Shown piece after piece: positions 15,941-23,249 of a stretch of DNA of 43,598 nt. The notes under the pieces are model-generated. The model did no database searches. It was not told the DNA's origin and worked only from the letters and a program-made list of their open reading frames with translations. This DNA comes from Clostridia bacterium (GTDB lineage Bacteria; Bacillota; Clostridia; Christensenellales; Aristaeellaceae). The stretch spans positions 1 to 43,598 of the forward strand of contig JAGBDL010000171.1 of NCBI GenBank assembly GCA_017937505.1, in the 5' to 3' direction. The translations under genes and the position numbers were made by a program. Each line of letters starts with the position of its first letter. Positions within the stretch are counted from its first letter, which is position 1.

Positions 15941-17098
15941 TCAGTGGGTGCATTTGCTCTCGCACTGATAGGCTTTGCACTCGTCGCACCAGTCATGCTT
16001 GCCGCCCTTGCAGAACAGGTGCTTGCCGCATTCGGCCTTGTGGCTCTTGCCGAATTTCTCCGGGCCGCCGCACACCGGGCACGCATCGACGCACTTGCGG
16101 TTGCCGTGCTCCTTGCCGTTGCACTTCGCCTCGCCGCAGTAGTTGCAGTACTGATGATCCTCTTTGACGTACTTCTTGCCGTTCAGGCGATAGACGCACG
16201 GGCGATGGCTGGCATTGTTGCACGGGGTCTCGTGGCCGCCGAGCGTGCGGTCGCACCACAGCAGGCCGCACATGCGGCATGCGGTATGCGCGTTGGAGTT
16301 GGAGCACAGGTAGGTTCTGCCGCAGCCGCCCTGCGCCGGATCGCAGTAATGCTGCTGATCGCCCTGGCAGGCCATGTGCTGCGGCACGGCGTTGCAGTAC
16401 TTGCTGACGGGCTTGCTCAGATGCGCGCGCGTCTCGCAGGCATAGTGCCCTTCCACGCCGCAGGCCGCCGGCTCGTGTGTTCTGCCGTCGCACAGGAAGT
16501 GGCCGGCATAGCCGCAGGGCGCCGCGTCGTGATCCTTTCCGTCGCTCACACAGTGGCCGTTGCGGCTGCAGGCCGCGAGGGCATGCACGAGGCCGTCGCA
16601 GTTCGTATGGCCGCTCTTGCCGCAGATCGCACGGCCATGATCCGCGCCGTCGCAGCCCATGTGGCCGCTCCTGCCGCAGGCTGCCGCCTTGTGCGCCATG
16701 CCGTCGCAGGCATAGTGTCCCGCGATGCCGCAAACCGCCGGCGCATGGCGCAGGCCGTCGCTCACGCAGTGACCCGCGATGCCGCAGGGCGCCGCCTCAT
16801 GGATCTTCCTGTCGCAGGCATAGTGGCCGTCCGCGCCGCAGGCCGCCGCGCTGTGGTCCCTGCCGTCGCAGTTGAAATGGCCCCACGCGCCGCAGACTGC
16901 GCGCGCGTGATCCATGCCGTCGCAGTTAAAGTGCCCCGTCACCCAGCAGGACTGCGGACGGTTATGATCGATGCCGTCTCCCTTCTCGTGTCCCGCGACC
17001 TGACAGGCCGGCTTTGTCGCGTCGTACGCCGCCAGCGTGCTCAGCGGCAGCGCCAGACACAACACGAGTACACAGATCAAAACCAACATCTTTCTCAA
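15941..17098 (-). CDS. Secreted Cys/His 18-residue-repeat protein B
   Basis: This 385-residue paralogue of protein A has a signal peptide (MRKMLVLICVLVLCLALPLS, then TLA-AYD) and ten 18-residue C/H units from about residue 51 to 234. Its tail aligns with that of A throughout (HYCDPAQGGCGRTYLC, CGLLWCDRTLGGHETPC, NASHRPCVY, CPVCGG, WCDEC). It also has 43 mature Cys, and units 4 and 8 show the same shifted GHCVSDG form. Translation most likely starts at TTG (17098), nine nt after GGAGGAGG. The first ATG (17089) would be 18 nt away and would lose the basic n-region. It is the first gene of the operon, with a consensus promoter. No CxxCH haem motif is present. Confidence 0.85.
   Translation of the reverse strand: MRKMLVLICVLVLCLALPLSTLAAYDATKPACQVAGHEKGDGIDHNRPQSCWVTGHFNCDGMDHARAVCGAWGHFNCDGRDHSAAACGADGHYACDRKIHEAAPCGIAGHCVSDGLRHAPAVCGIAGHYACDGMAHKAAACGRSGHMGCDGADHGRAICGKSGHTNCDGLVHALAACSRNGHCVSDGKDHDAAPCGYAGHFLCDGRTHEPAACGVEGHYACETRAHLSKPVSKYCNAVPQHMACQGDQQHYCDPAQGGCGRTYLCSNSNAHTACRMCGLLWCDRTLGGHETPCNNASHRPCVYRLNGKKYVKEDHQYCNYCGEAKCNGKEHGNRKCVDACPVCGGPEKFGKSHKAECGKHLFCKGGKHDWCDECKAYQCESKCTH
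16396..16948 (-). repeat. Coding tandem repeat, ten ~54-bp units (protein B)
   Basis: It has the same register as the repeat in protein A, unit for unit. One unit starts CSRNGH instead of CGxxGH (unit 8). The conserved order of variant units argues for duplication of the whole gene after the array was built, not independent expansion. Confidence 0.87.
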
Positions 17099-17164
17099 GG
17101 TCGTTCGCCTCCTCCATATTTCTTCCCGGCCCATCGTCCCCGCCGGGAAAAATTTCCTGAACCC

Positions 17165-17193
17165 ATTATACAATCGGCCCTGTCCCGTGTCAA
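17165..17193 (-). promoter_or_regulatory. Promoter of the Cys/His-repeat operon
   Basis: On the minus strand, TTGACA (17188-17193), 17 nt, then TATAAT (17165-17170), which is a perfect consensus. I see nothing else in 17194-17334. Confidence 0.88.
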
Positions 17194-17334
17194 TGAAGGC
17201 GGGGCGTTCCGATGCGATTTCCCATGCTTTCCTCCGGAGACGGATGTGAAAAAGCAATGGTTGGGGTCTGTCCGCTTCAGTCTGGCTTCCCGTCTTTCTG
17301 TTTGCGCGATGATTTGCGCAATTTCCGATACGTA

Positions 17335-17369
17335 GAAAAAAACTCAGACATCACGGGATGTCTGAGTTT
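17335..17369 (-). terminator. Terminator of the tRNA cluster
   Basis: The 13-bp stem AAACTCAGACATC / GATGTCTGAGTTT has a 4-nt loop and is followed on the minus strand by a T run. Confidence 0.88.
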
Positions 17370-17374
17370 CCAGG

Positions 17375-17449
17375 TGGAGGCGCCATCCAGACTCGAACTG
17401 GAGAGTGAAGCTTTTGCAGAGCTTTGCCTTACCACTTGGCCATGGCGCC
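17375..17449 (-). tRNA. tRNA-Cys (GCA)
   Basis: It has an acceptor stem GGCGCC.../...GGCGCC, anticodon GCA, TTCGAGT T-loop, discriminator U and an encoded CCA end. It is last in the five-tRNA transcript. Confidence 0.93.
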
Positions 17450-17453
17450 GATA

Positions 17454-17528
17454 TGGAGCGGTAGACGAGATTCGGACTCGCGACATCCACCTTGGCAAGG
17501 TGGCACTCTACCACTGAGCTACTACCGC
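17454..17528 (-). tRNA. tRNA-Gly (GCC)
   Basis: The 5' end is GCGGTAGTAGCTCAG, the anticodon loop is TTGCCAA (GCC), and CCA is encoded. It is separated from tRNA-Cys by 4 nt. Confidence 0.93.
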
Positions 17529-17533
17529 ATATC

Positions 17534-17609
17534 TGGTGCCTTGGGGCGGAATCGAACCACCGACACGTAGATTTTCAGTCTACTGCTCTACCGACTGAGC
17601 TACCAAGGC
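17534..17609 (-). tRNA. tRNA-Phe (GAA)
   Basis: The acceptor is GCCTTGG / CCAAGGC, the anticodon GAA lies in CTGAAAA, and CCA is encoded. It is 76 nt long. Confidence 0.93.
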
Positions 17610-17616
17610 ATAAAAG

Positions 17617-17693
17617 TGGCGACGCGGAAGGGGCTCGAACCCTCGACCTCCAGCGTGACAGGCTGGCATTCTAACCGACTGAACTACCGCGCC
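17617..17693 (-). tRNA. tRNA-Asp (GTC)
   Basis: The 5' part is GGCGCGGTAGTTCAGTCGG, the anticodon loop is CTGTCAC (GTC), and CCA is encoded. It is 77 nt long. Confidence 0.93.
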
Positions 17694-17703
17694 ACTATGA
17701 AAT

Positions 17704-17779
17704 TGGTGGGAACAACAGGGCTCGAACCTGTGACCCTCTGCTTGTAAGGCAGATGCTCTCCCAGCTGAGCTATGCTCCC
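17704..17779 (-). tRNA. tRNA-Val (TAC)
   Basis: The 5' part is GGGAGCATAGCTCAGC, the anticodon loop is CTTACAA (TAC), and CCA is encoded. It is the first tRNA of the transcript, about 40 nt downstream of the promoter. Confidence 0.93.
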
Positions 17780-17826
17780 GGGGTCCGCCGCATCGCTTGA
17801 ATGTGTCGAGCGCGGCGACGTGGTAT

Positions 17827-17855
17827 ATAATACACCAGCGCCGCGCATTTGTCAA
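17827..17855 (-). promoter_or_regulatory. Promoter of the tRNA cluster
   Basis: On the minus strand, TTGACA (17850-17855), 17 nt, then TATTAT (17827-17832). Confidence 0.85.
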
Positions 17856-17921
17856 TGCTTTTTTCAAAATATTTGCAGATTTCGTTCATTTTCCCACACA
17901 AATCCAGCTATTGCAGGAATC

Positions 17922-18083
17922 ATACTAATTCGCAGTTAAAATGCCTAATGGAGCGCATCAGATTTTTCGCTCTGACGAAGCCGAGTGAAGTGAGGCGTAC
18001 TGGAGGTACGTTGAACGGAACAAGGCAAAGTCAAAGCGGAAAAGATGGTGCGCGGATTAGGCCATTTTAACAAGAATTAGTAT
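17922..18083. mobile_element. Foldback element, ~162 bp (MITE-like)
   Basis: The ends ATACTAATTC and GAATTAGTAT are perfect inverted repeats. Pairing continues inward through GTTAAAATG(G)CCTAAT and GCGCA, and more loosely to the centre (GGCGTACTGGAGGTACGTT). The whole unit is thus one imperfect palindrome. It encodes nothing, lies between the tRNA promoter and the terminator of the next gene, and looks like a non-autonomous mobile repeat. I see no clear target-site duplication. Confidence 0.65.
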
Positions 18084-18090
18084 CGGCAGA

Positions 18091-18143
18091 AAAACACCGG
18101 AGCTGCGTCATCGGCTCGCCTTCAGCGCCTCACAGCTCCGGTG
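18091..18143 (-). terminator. Terminator of the hpf operon
   Basis: The stem CACCGGAGCTG / CAGCTCCGGTG encloses a 27-nt loop and is followed on the minus strand by TTTTT. Confidence 0.75.
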
Positions 18144-18230
18144 CAATCAATTCGTCGATACTTTTCCCTCTTTTCTCTCGTACGCAGCCGCGTACGTCAG
18201 GAGCCCCGCTCCTCGTGTTTTGCAAAGCTT

Positions 18231-18623
18231 TCAGTCAACGGCGTCCTCTGCGCCGGTCGTCTCGGTTCTGGCAGCGGATTCTTCCTCGGCAAGCGCCATC
18301 TTCGCAATCTCTTCTTCGCTCAGTCCTGCAAGTGCGCCTTCATACATTCCATCATTTTGCGCTTCAACATTGTCCTGCGCCTCGTGGGTCACGCCTGCTT
18401 CGCCGGCTTGCGCCTCATCAGTGGGCTTCTCTTCTGCGTTCGGCTCCGCGTCCGCATCCGCCTGCATCTTGTCTTCGATATGCTGATTTTCCTGGGTCTT
18501 GCTCTCATTTCCCGTGGTGACTGCCGCATCCATATTCGCGATGTTGATCACCAGAATCACGCCGATGACCACGATCAGCGCGGCTGCGAGCACAGCCACC
18601 ACTTTCTTTATCGCCGGATCCAT
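18231..18623 (-). CDS. Small single-pass acidic membrane protein
   Basis: This 130-residue protein of unknown function has a short N-terminal cytoplasmic part (MDPAIKKV) and one TM helix (about 9-30, VVAVLAAALIVVIGVILVI). A ~100-residue acidic, low-complexity tail follows, rich in Glu, Ala and Asp, likely outside the membrane and disordered. The start at 18623 is 6 nt after AAGGGTGG. It lies 84 nt after hpf on the same strand and is probably cotranscribed from the hpf promoter. I recognise no domain. Confidence 0.6.
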   Translation of the reverse strand: MDPAIKKVVAVLAAALIVVIGVILVINIANMDAAVTTGNESKTQENQHIEDKMQADADAEPNAEEKPTDEAQAGEAGVTHEAQDNVEAQNDGMYEGALAGLSEEEIAKMALAEEESAARTETTGAEDAVD

Positions 18624-18707
18624 CGGTACCACCCTTTCTCTTTCGCTCCTCACGGCTCACTTGAGGGGCGCTTACTCGTTGTCGTTGGACCGCTCAGGTT
18701 TGGATTC

Positions 18708-19265
18708 TCACAGATTCTCGAGCTCGATCAGGCCGCAGCCGCCGTCCTTGCGGCGATAAACCGTCGCTGCGTTGCCGGTCTCCACATTCGAGAACATGTA
18801 GAACGAATGTCCCAGCAGGTCCATCTCCAGAATCGCATCGTCCACGCTCATGGGCTTCGCCGCATAGCGCTTGACGCGCAGGACCTTCTGTTCCTGCTCC
18901 TCCATGGCTTCCTCCCCGGCAGCAGCCGGGGCATCTTCCGCCACCGCAGGCTTTTTGCGAAGGTCGCGTCCCAGACGGGTACGAAGCTTCTTCATCTGGC
19001 GTTCCAGGATATCTATGCCTTTATCCAGCGCGGGGAGGGAAATCTCCCGCTCCTGGTTTTCCGTGCGGAGCGTGTGCCCGAGATAGGGCATCGTCATTTC
19101 GACCTTGTACGTGTTTTTCTGCTCAGTGACGCGAACCGTGATCACGGTCGCGTCAGGCGCTTCATCCTTGAAGTATGCGTCCATGCGCTGGTGGCAGCGC
19201 TTGTTCATGGTCTCCTGAATCGAAGCGGGGACATGCGCGTCTTTCATCACAAAACGTACGATCAT
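18708..19265 (-). CDS. hpf: Long-form ribosome hibernation promoting factor
   Basis: This 185-residue protein binds the 30S A/P-site region and dimerises 70S ribosomes into 100S particles in stationary phase or stress. The N-terminal S30AE domain covers about residues 1-100 (MIVRFVMKDAHV through ALDKGIDILERQMKKLRTRL). A variable Ala/Glu linker is at 105-128. The C-terminal dimerisation domain follows (VKRYAAKPMSVDDAILEMDL, then GHSFYMFSN, ending DGGCGLIEL). Length and both domains fit the long HPF of Gram-positive bacteria. It has its own promoter and a ~90-nt leader. Confidence 0.94.
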   Translation of the reverse strand: MIVRFVMKDAHVPASIQETMNKRCHQRMDAYFKDEAPDATVITVRVTEQKNTYKVEMTMPYLGHTLRTENQEREISLPALDKGIDILERQMKKLRTRLGRDLRKKPAVAEDAPAAAGEEAMEEQEQKVLRVKRYAAKPMSVDDAILEMDLLGHSFYMFSNVETGNAATVYRRKDGGCGLIELENL

Positions 19266-19351
19266 ACGGTCGGCCTCCTTTACAAGGGGATTGCCTTTTG
19301 CTCGGTCATCCTGGGTTGCTGATGATGCTTGTTCTCCTTTCTGGTGGCTTT

Positions 19352-19380
19352 AGTATAGCCGCTTTTGTGAAGCAATTCAA
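19352..19380 (-). promoter_or_regulatory. Promoter of hpf
   Basis: On the minus strand, TTGAAT (19375-19380), 17 nt, then TATACT (19352-19357). Confidence 0.75.
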
Positions 19381-19407
19381 GCGCTTTCGCATATTATTTG
19401 TAAGTAT

Positions 19408-19995
19408 TTAACAATCGTTCGCCCGTCTGAGCAGCCGCCTGTAAACCGGCAGCATCGGCGGTTCGCTCACGTATTCGTCGAGGCGGTCAACCGCAAGCCA
19501 GCCGACGGCGCTGTTTTCGTCCTCGCGCACAGAAAGCGGCAGGCTGTCGTCCGCCTCAAAGAGGTACGACACGTTCAGATGCAGGTGGCTGCCCACCGGC
19601 CTGCCGCGCTTCATGTGCGCCCAGACCGGAAGGATCTCGATCGACGCGATGCCGCCGCCCAGCCGCCTGAGGCCCGAAATGCCCGTCTCCTCCTGTGCTT
19701 CCCGCCGCGCCACCGCCTCGAAATCGTCTTCGCCGTCGGCGTGGCCGCCCGTCCAGGCCCAGCTGTTGTAGATCCTGTGGAACGCCATCAGGGTGCGCCT
19801 GCGGTCCTTGCTTACGATGATCGAGGACGCGGTCATGTGCGCGATTTCGCTCTCGCGCGTGAGAATCGCGTCGCCAAGGCGGTCAATCATCCCCAGGATC
19901 ATCCGCTGCTCCTGCGCCTCGCGCTCGTCCCCCGGCTGAAAGCGGACGATCGGTTCGGCCCATGCGGGCAGAATGTTCGGCTTTTGCCCGCTCAT
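19408..19995 (-). CDS. Nudix hydrolase
   Basis: This 195-residue cytoplasmic enzyme hydrolyses a nucleoside-diphosphate-linked substrate. The Nudix box is at 84-106 (GHADGED, then REAQEETGI). The first box Glu is Asp90, a conservative change, while the catalytic REx2EE part is intact. The N-terminal ~50 residues and the SWAWTGGHADG stretch resemble the isopentenyl-diphosphate-isomerase-like/NTP pyrophosphohydrolase group, but the substrate cannot be named. The ATG at 19995 overlaps the stop of the flavodoxin-like gene by 4 nt, so the two are translated together. The same frame remains open far upstream, but only as antisense noise. Confidence 0.85.
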   Translation of the reverse strand: MSGQKPNILPAWAEPIVRFQPGDEREAQEQRMILGMIDRLGDAILTRESEIAHMTASSIIVSKDRRRTLMAFHRIYNSWAWTGGHADGEDDFEAVARREAQEETGISGLRRLGGGIASIEILPVWAHMKRGRPVGSHLHLNVSYLFEADDSLPLSVREDENSAVGWLAVDRLDEYVSEPPMLPVYRRLLRRANDC

Positions 19996-20585
19996 GCGTC
20001 CGCCTCCCGGCCAAAGCGCGCCGCGTGGACGATCGGCGCAAGATCGGCCTCGTCCGAGAAGTCGAGCGCGCCGCCCTCTGCCTCCAGCATCAGGCGCTCC
20101 GTCTCGCTGCGCTCCGATTCCTCCTTCTTCCTGACCTGGGACAGGAGCGCCTTCATCAGCATCCGCTCCATCAGGCCCAGGCTGCTCCAGCGGAGCGCGC
20201 CGCGCAGGTGGAAGACCGCCACGCGATCCGCCGCGTCGCCCAGCGCCTGGCGGATCTGGCCGTCCAGGCTTTCGCGCACATCCGCCTCCGCAGGATCGTA
20301 CAGGCCGCAGGTGAAGAGCACCAGCCGCTTGTCCCCCAGCTCCGCGATGTTGTCCGCGAAAAAGTCCAGCCCCTTGAGCTTGCCCGCGTACACCGGGCAG
20401 CCCAGCACAATCGCGTCGTACGTCTTCGCCTGCGCGATCTTCGCGTAGGCCGCCTCCTTCACCAGCGCGTCCAGCGGCTGCGCGATGCGCTCCGCATAGC
20501 GCTGCGTGGCGCCGTGTTTGGTCGTGTACAGCACGAGCGCGCCGCCGGGCCTTCGTTCCTTCTTCCTGCCGAAAAGGGATTCCAT
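19992..20585 (-). CDS. Flavodoxin-domain protein (HemG-like)
   Basis: This 197-residue protein has a flavodoxin-like domain. The FMN phosphate loop TTKHGATQRYAERIA is at about residues 21-35, LGCPVYAGKLKG lies over the isoalloxazine ring, and LFTCGLYDP follows. The pattern recalls HemG/menaquinone-dependent protoporphyrinogen oxidase-type flavodoxins. No other haem gene is nearby, so the redox partner is unknown. The last ~50 residues are charged and lie outside the domain. GGAGGAACAGAGG precedes the ATG. It is the first gene of a two-gene unit with the Nudix hydrolase. Confidence 0.78.
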   Translation of the reverse strand: MESLFGRKKERRPGGALVLYTTKHGATQRYAERIAQPLDALVKEAAYAKIAQAKTYDAIVLGCPVYAGKLKGLDFFADNIAELGDKRLVLFTCGLYDPAEADVRESLDGQIRQALGDAADRVAVFHLRGALRWSSLGLMERMLMKALLSQVRKKEESERSETERLMLEAEGGALDFSDEADLAPIVHAARFGREADA

Positions 20586-20626
20586 CCTCTGTTCCTCCGT
20601 CGTCTCTTGTCTCGCTTGATGGGATC

Positions 20627-20635
20627 AGTATACCA
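20627..20635 (-). promoter_or_regulatory. Probable extended -10 promoter of the flavodoxin gene
   Basis: The minus strand reads TGG-TATACT with no good -35, since that position falls in the preceding terminator's T run. Confidence 0.45.
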
Positions 20636-20650
20636 CAAACGCCTGCATCA

Positions 20651-20674
20651 GAAAAGCCGCAGAAGCTCTGCGGC
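20651..20674 (-). terminator. Terminator of the PadR envelope operon
   Basis: The stem GCCGCAGA / TCTGCGGC has a 3-nt loop and is followed on the minus strand by TTTTCTG. Confidence 0.8.
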
Positions 20675-20680
20675 CTTGAT

Positions 20681-20902
20681 TTACCGTTTGGATGCGTCCT
20701 TTTCAAAGCGCACGGCGTAGCGGCGCAGGAAGCCCAGCACCACGACCACGGCGCACGCGCCGGGGGCCAGCAGCGCGGCCAGCAGCACATACAGCGCCGG
20801 GAGATCGGCCGCCTTCTCGCTGGGCGAGGTGACGATCACCCGCAGGGACAGCAGCTGGGCGGCTGCGTTCATCAGGTTGTCTCTGATCTGCTCAAAATCC
20901 AT
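20681..20902 (-). CDS. Small membrane protein
   Basis: This 73-residue protein has an amphipathic N-terminal third (MDFEQIRDNLMNAAAQLLSL), one strong TM segment (about 38-58, LYVLLAALLAPGACAVVVVL) and a basic tail. I recognise no family. It is the last gene of the PadR operon, 13 nt after another small membrane gene, which suggests a shared envelope role. Confidence 0.6.
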   Translation of the reverse strand: MDFEQIRDNLMNAAAQLLSLRVIVTSPSEKAADLPALYVLLAALLAPGACAVVVVLGFLRRYAVRFEKDASKR

Positions 20903-20915
20903 CTGTCCGCCCTCC

Positions 20916-21107
20916 TTACGCCTTCGTCACGCGAACCTTCATGCCGAAGGCCACGATCAGCAGCACCGTGATGACCGCCAGGCGGATGCTCGCCACCGCG
21001 AGCAGCGCGGCCAGCCAGACGGGCAGCTTGGCAAACGTGCGGCCGTTTCCCTCGACGACCAGCCTGCCGCCGAAGAAAATACCCAGATATTCCTTGATTT
21101 TATCCAT
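20916..21107 (-). CDS. Small membrane protein, DUF4342-like
   Basis: This 63-residue protein has a polar N-terminal part (MDKIKEYLGIFFGGRLVVEG) and a hydrophobic second half. The stretch GRTFAKLPVWLAALLAV resembles the 'positively charged strand, Pro, then TM' arrangement of DUF4342-type proteins, but the match is by eye and weak. It lies 13 nt after the DUF4097 gene. Such small partners are common downstream of PadR-controlled DUF4097 genes. Confidence 0.55.
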   Translation of the reverse strand: MDKIKEYLGIFFGGRLVVEGNGRTFAKLPVWLAALLAVASIRLAVITVLLIVAFGMKVRVTKA

Positions 21108-21120
21108 GAATTCTCGCTCC

Positions 21121-22896
21121 TTACAGCCTCGTGATGATCAGCTTGCCGCGCATGGTCTCCATGCGGATGGGCAGGCCGCAGGTGCCGTAGCGGTTCGGGC
21201 CGAACTCGTTGATGATCTCGCAGCCGAGCGCGCCGCTGCTCTCCGCGACAAAGCCGCGGATGTCGCCCGGCAGCGCCAGGCGCACATCGCCGTGCACGGA
21301 GGAAATCTGCACCTTCTTCGTCGGCGCGACGGTGCACAGCAGCTCCACGTCGCTGGACACCGCGCTGACCTCCCACTCGTCGCACGCGCCCTCGACATGC
21401 ACCCTGCCGGAGACCACGTTCACGTCCACCTTGTGCGCGTCGCAGGAGATGAACTGGCCGCCGGAGACGGTCGTCACTCCGATCGTGTCCGCGCAGGCGC
21501 TGACCGTCGCATGGCCGGAAACCGTCGTCACGGCGATGTCCCCCGCGCGGGTCTTCGCATCCGGCTCCACGCGCACGCTGCCGGAGGTGGTGGTCACCTT
21601 CACGTCGTCCAGGTCGAGCTCGCCGATGCGCACGTCGCCGCTGGTCGTGGTGATCGCGTAGCCGGCCGCATAGCCGCGCGGCACGCGCACGGTGATTCTG
21701 CCGCCCGCCTTCTGGAAGACGGAGAAGAACGTCTTGAACACGTCCGGATTCTTGCGGCGGATGGTCAGCGTGTGGCCGGACATCGTGATGACCGGCTCTC
21801 CGTCGGCGCTTTTCGCCTCCCAGAGCGTCTCCACCTGCGTGCCGTCCGCCGGCACGATCTCCACGTCGTCCGCGTCCAGCTGGATATCGATTTTATGCAG
21901 GCCTGCCGCCGGGAAGGTCTGCCGGCCGCTGACCGGCTCGCCCGCGTCGCGCACGACATACTCCGCCGCGCCCTCGGCCGCGTCCCGCGCGGCCTTCGCC
22001 GCCTGATGGATCACCTCTTCCGCCTCGCGGGTCATCTCGTCGACGGCCCGGGAAAACGCCTCCTCGTCAGGCTCGCTGTCCGCAAGCGGCTCCTGCGCCG
22101 TCTCCCCGTCCGTTTCCGGGCCCGTTTCCTCCGCAGGCTCCTGCGCGTCCTCTCCGTCCGCCTCGCCGGCCGCCTCCCTGGCAGAGCGCTCGGCCTCGCG
22201 GCGCGCGTCCTCCATCGCGTCCTCCAGATCATTTTCCGGTGTATCCGACTCCTGCGGCTCCTGCTCCGTCTCCTGCTCCGTCTCCTGCGGCGCCGCCTCC
22301 TTGTTCGCGCCGAAGTCGAACACCAGCTCGCCGTCCTCGCCCGCAAACTTTTCAATGGCCTCTTCTGCGGCCTTCTGCGCGTCGCGCATGCCCTTCCTCG
22401 CCGCGCGGCCCAGCTTGCCCAGCACGCCGCCGGTCACGTCGTCCATCTGGCCGTAGAGCTTCTTCGCCTCCGGCATGATCGCCTGGCCAAAATCCCCCAG
22501 CGCAGTGAACGCCTTGTTCAGCGCGTCGCCCAAGTCGGTCTGGGGCGCCTCCCCGGCATGCTCTCCGGCATCCTTGCCGGCTTCTTCGTCTTCCGTCTCC
22601 CCGGCCTCCTCCGGCTCCGTGCCGGTCTTCAGCTCCGGGACGGTCTCCTCCTGCGGCGCATCGCCAGACTGCTGCTCGTCCATGCGCTTCATCTCCTCCA
22701 GCAGGCCGCACACGTCCTCCAGCGACGCGGCGACCTCCACGAAGGCCTCCTCCTCGCTCTTGCCCTGCGCGACGGAATCCTCGTAGCGCGCCTGCGCGTT
22801 GGCCATCAGCTCGTCGCGCAGCGCGAGGTTCTCCGCCGTCATCTTCATCTCGGAAAAAATTTCGTCAACCATGCTGCGAATCCGTTTGTTCATCAT
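21121..22896 (-). CDS. HAAS-like/DUF4097 envelope-stress-type protein
   Basis: This 591-residue protein has three parts. The N-terminal helical region (about 1-75, EIFSEMKMTAENLALRDEL...SLEDVCGLLEEM) resembles the HAAS/permease-prefix domain found beside PadR regulators. A ~290-residue strongly acidic, Ala/Glu/Asp-rich linker follows, probably disordered. The C-terminal DUF4097 beta-helix (about 350-591) shows repeated strands such as VTTTSGDVRIGEL, VTTVSGHATVSA and VNVVSGRVHVEG. It overlaps padR by 32 nt, so it is translationally coupled to its likely repressor. ATGATG at 22896/22893 follows GGAGG. Its role is probably sensing or scaffolding at the membrane; no TM is evident in the protein itself. 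Confidence 0.75.
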   Translation of the reverse strand: MMNKRIRSMVDEIFSEMKMTAENLALRDELMANAQARYEDSVAQGKSEEEAFVEVAASLEDVCGLLEEMKRMDEQQSGDAPQEETVPELKTGTEPEEAGETEDEEAGKDAGEHAGEAPQTDLGDALNKAFTALGDFGQAIMPEAKKLYGQMDDVTGGVLGKLGRAARKGMRDAQKAAEEAIEKFAGEDGELVFDFGANKEAAPQETEQETEQEPQESDTPENDLEDAMEDARREAERSAREAAGEADGEDAQEPAEETGPETDGETAQEPLADSEPDEEAFSRAVDEMTREAEEVIHQAAKAARDAAEGAAEYVVRDAGEPVSGRQTFPAAGLHKIDIQLDADDVEIVPADGTQVETLWEAKSADGEPVITMSGHTLTIRRKNPDVFKTFFSVFQKAGGRITVRVPRGYAAGYAITTTSGDVRIGELDLDDVKVTTTSGSVRVEPDAKTRAGDIAVTTVSGHATVSACADTIGVTTVSGGQFISCDAHKVDVNVVSGRVHVEGACDEWEVSAVSSDVELLCTVAPTKKVQISSVHGDVRLALPGDIRGFVAESSGALGCEIINEFGPNRYGTCGLPIRMETMRGKLIITRL

Positions 22897-23233
22897 CGAG
22901 CGAATCCTCCATTCCAAATAACGCTGATATGATGGCGCGGTATTTGCGCCAGTCCGCCAGGTTTTCCTCATACAGTGCGCGGCCCGCGTCCGTCAGGTGG
23001 TAATACCGCCTGCGCGCGCCCGCGTTTTCGTTGCCCCAATATGACTCGATCACGCCCGCGCTTTCCAGCCGGCGGAACGTCGTATACAGGGTAGCCTCCT
23101 TCAGCTGCAGCTCCCCCCGGGAGATCTCCTGCACGTTCTTGCTGATCACGTAGCCGTAGCTGTCCTCTTTCGCCAGCTGCGCAAGGATGATCGTATCCGT
23201 ATAGCCGCGAAGGATATCCGATGCATTCAGCAT
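22865..23233 (-). CDS. PadR-family transcriptional regulator
   Basis: This 122-residue winged-helix protein has the PadR core: ILRGYTDTIILAQLAKEDSYGYVISKNV, the recognition region LKEATLYTTFRRLESAGVIESYW, and the wing RRRYYHLTDAGRALYEE. A short C-terminal helix serves dimerisation. The ATG at 23233 is behind GGAGGTGATGAA; the longer open frame upstream covers the promoter. PadR proteins usually repress their own operon, and the repeated AGATAC/GTATCT sites over the promoter support this here. Confidence 0.88.
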   Translation of the reverse strand: MLNASDILRGYTDTIILAQLAKEDSYGYVISKNVQEISRGELQLKEATLYTTFRRLESAGVIESYWGNENAGARRRYYHLTDAGRALYEENLADWRKYRAIISALFGMEDSLDDEQTDSQHG

Positions 23234-23249
23234 TTCATCACCTCCGACG

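Noticed and set aside
15208..16948. CRISPR-like periodic repeats
   Set aside because: The periodicity is 54 bp, in frame, with Cys/His codons conserved and no unique spacers of uniform length. It is a protein repeat.
14738..17098. Multihaem cytochrome interpretation of the Cys/His-rich proteins
   Set aside because: No CxxCH motif occurs in either protein. The Cys-Cys pairs are followed by Gly, Lys or other residues.
14756..17335. A very long plus-strand open frame (about 860 codons) across both Cys/His-repeat genes
   Set aside because: It is the antisense of the repeated genes, has no ribosome site, and its repetitive Ala/Val/His text is explained by the 54-bp coding repeat on the minus strand.
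19996..20790. A long N-terminal extension of the Nudix hydrolase
   Set aside because: The frame stays open, but the extra part lies antisense-frame over the flavodoxin-like gene. GGAG-type signals and the 4-nt overlap support the start at 19995.
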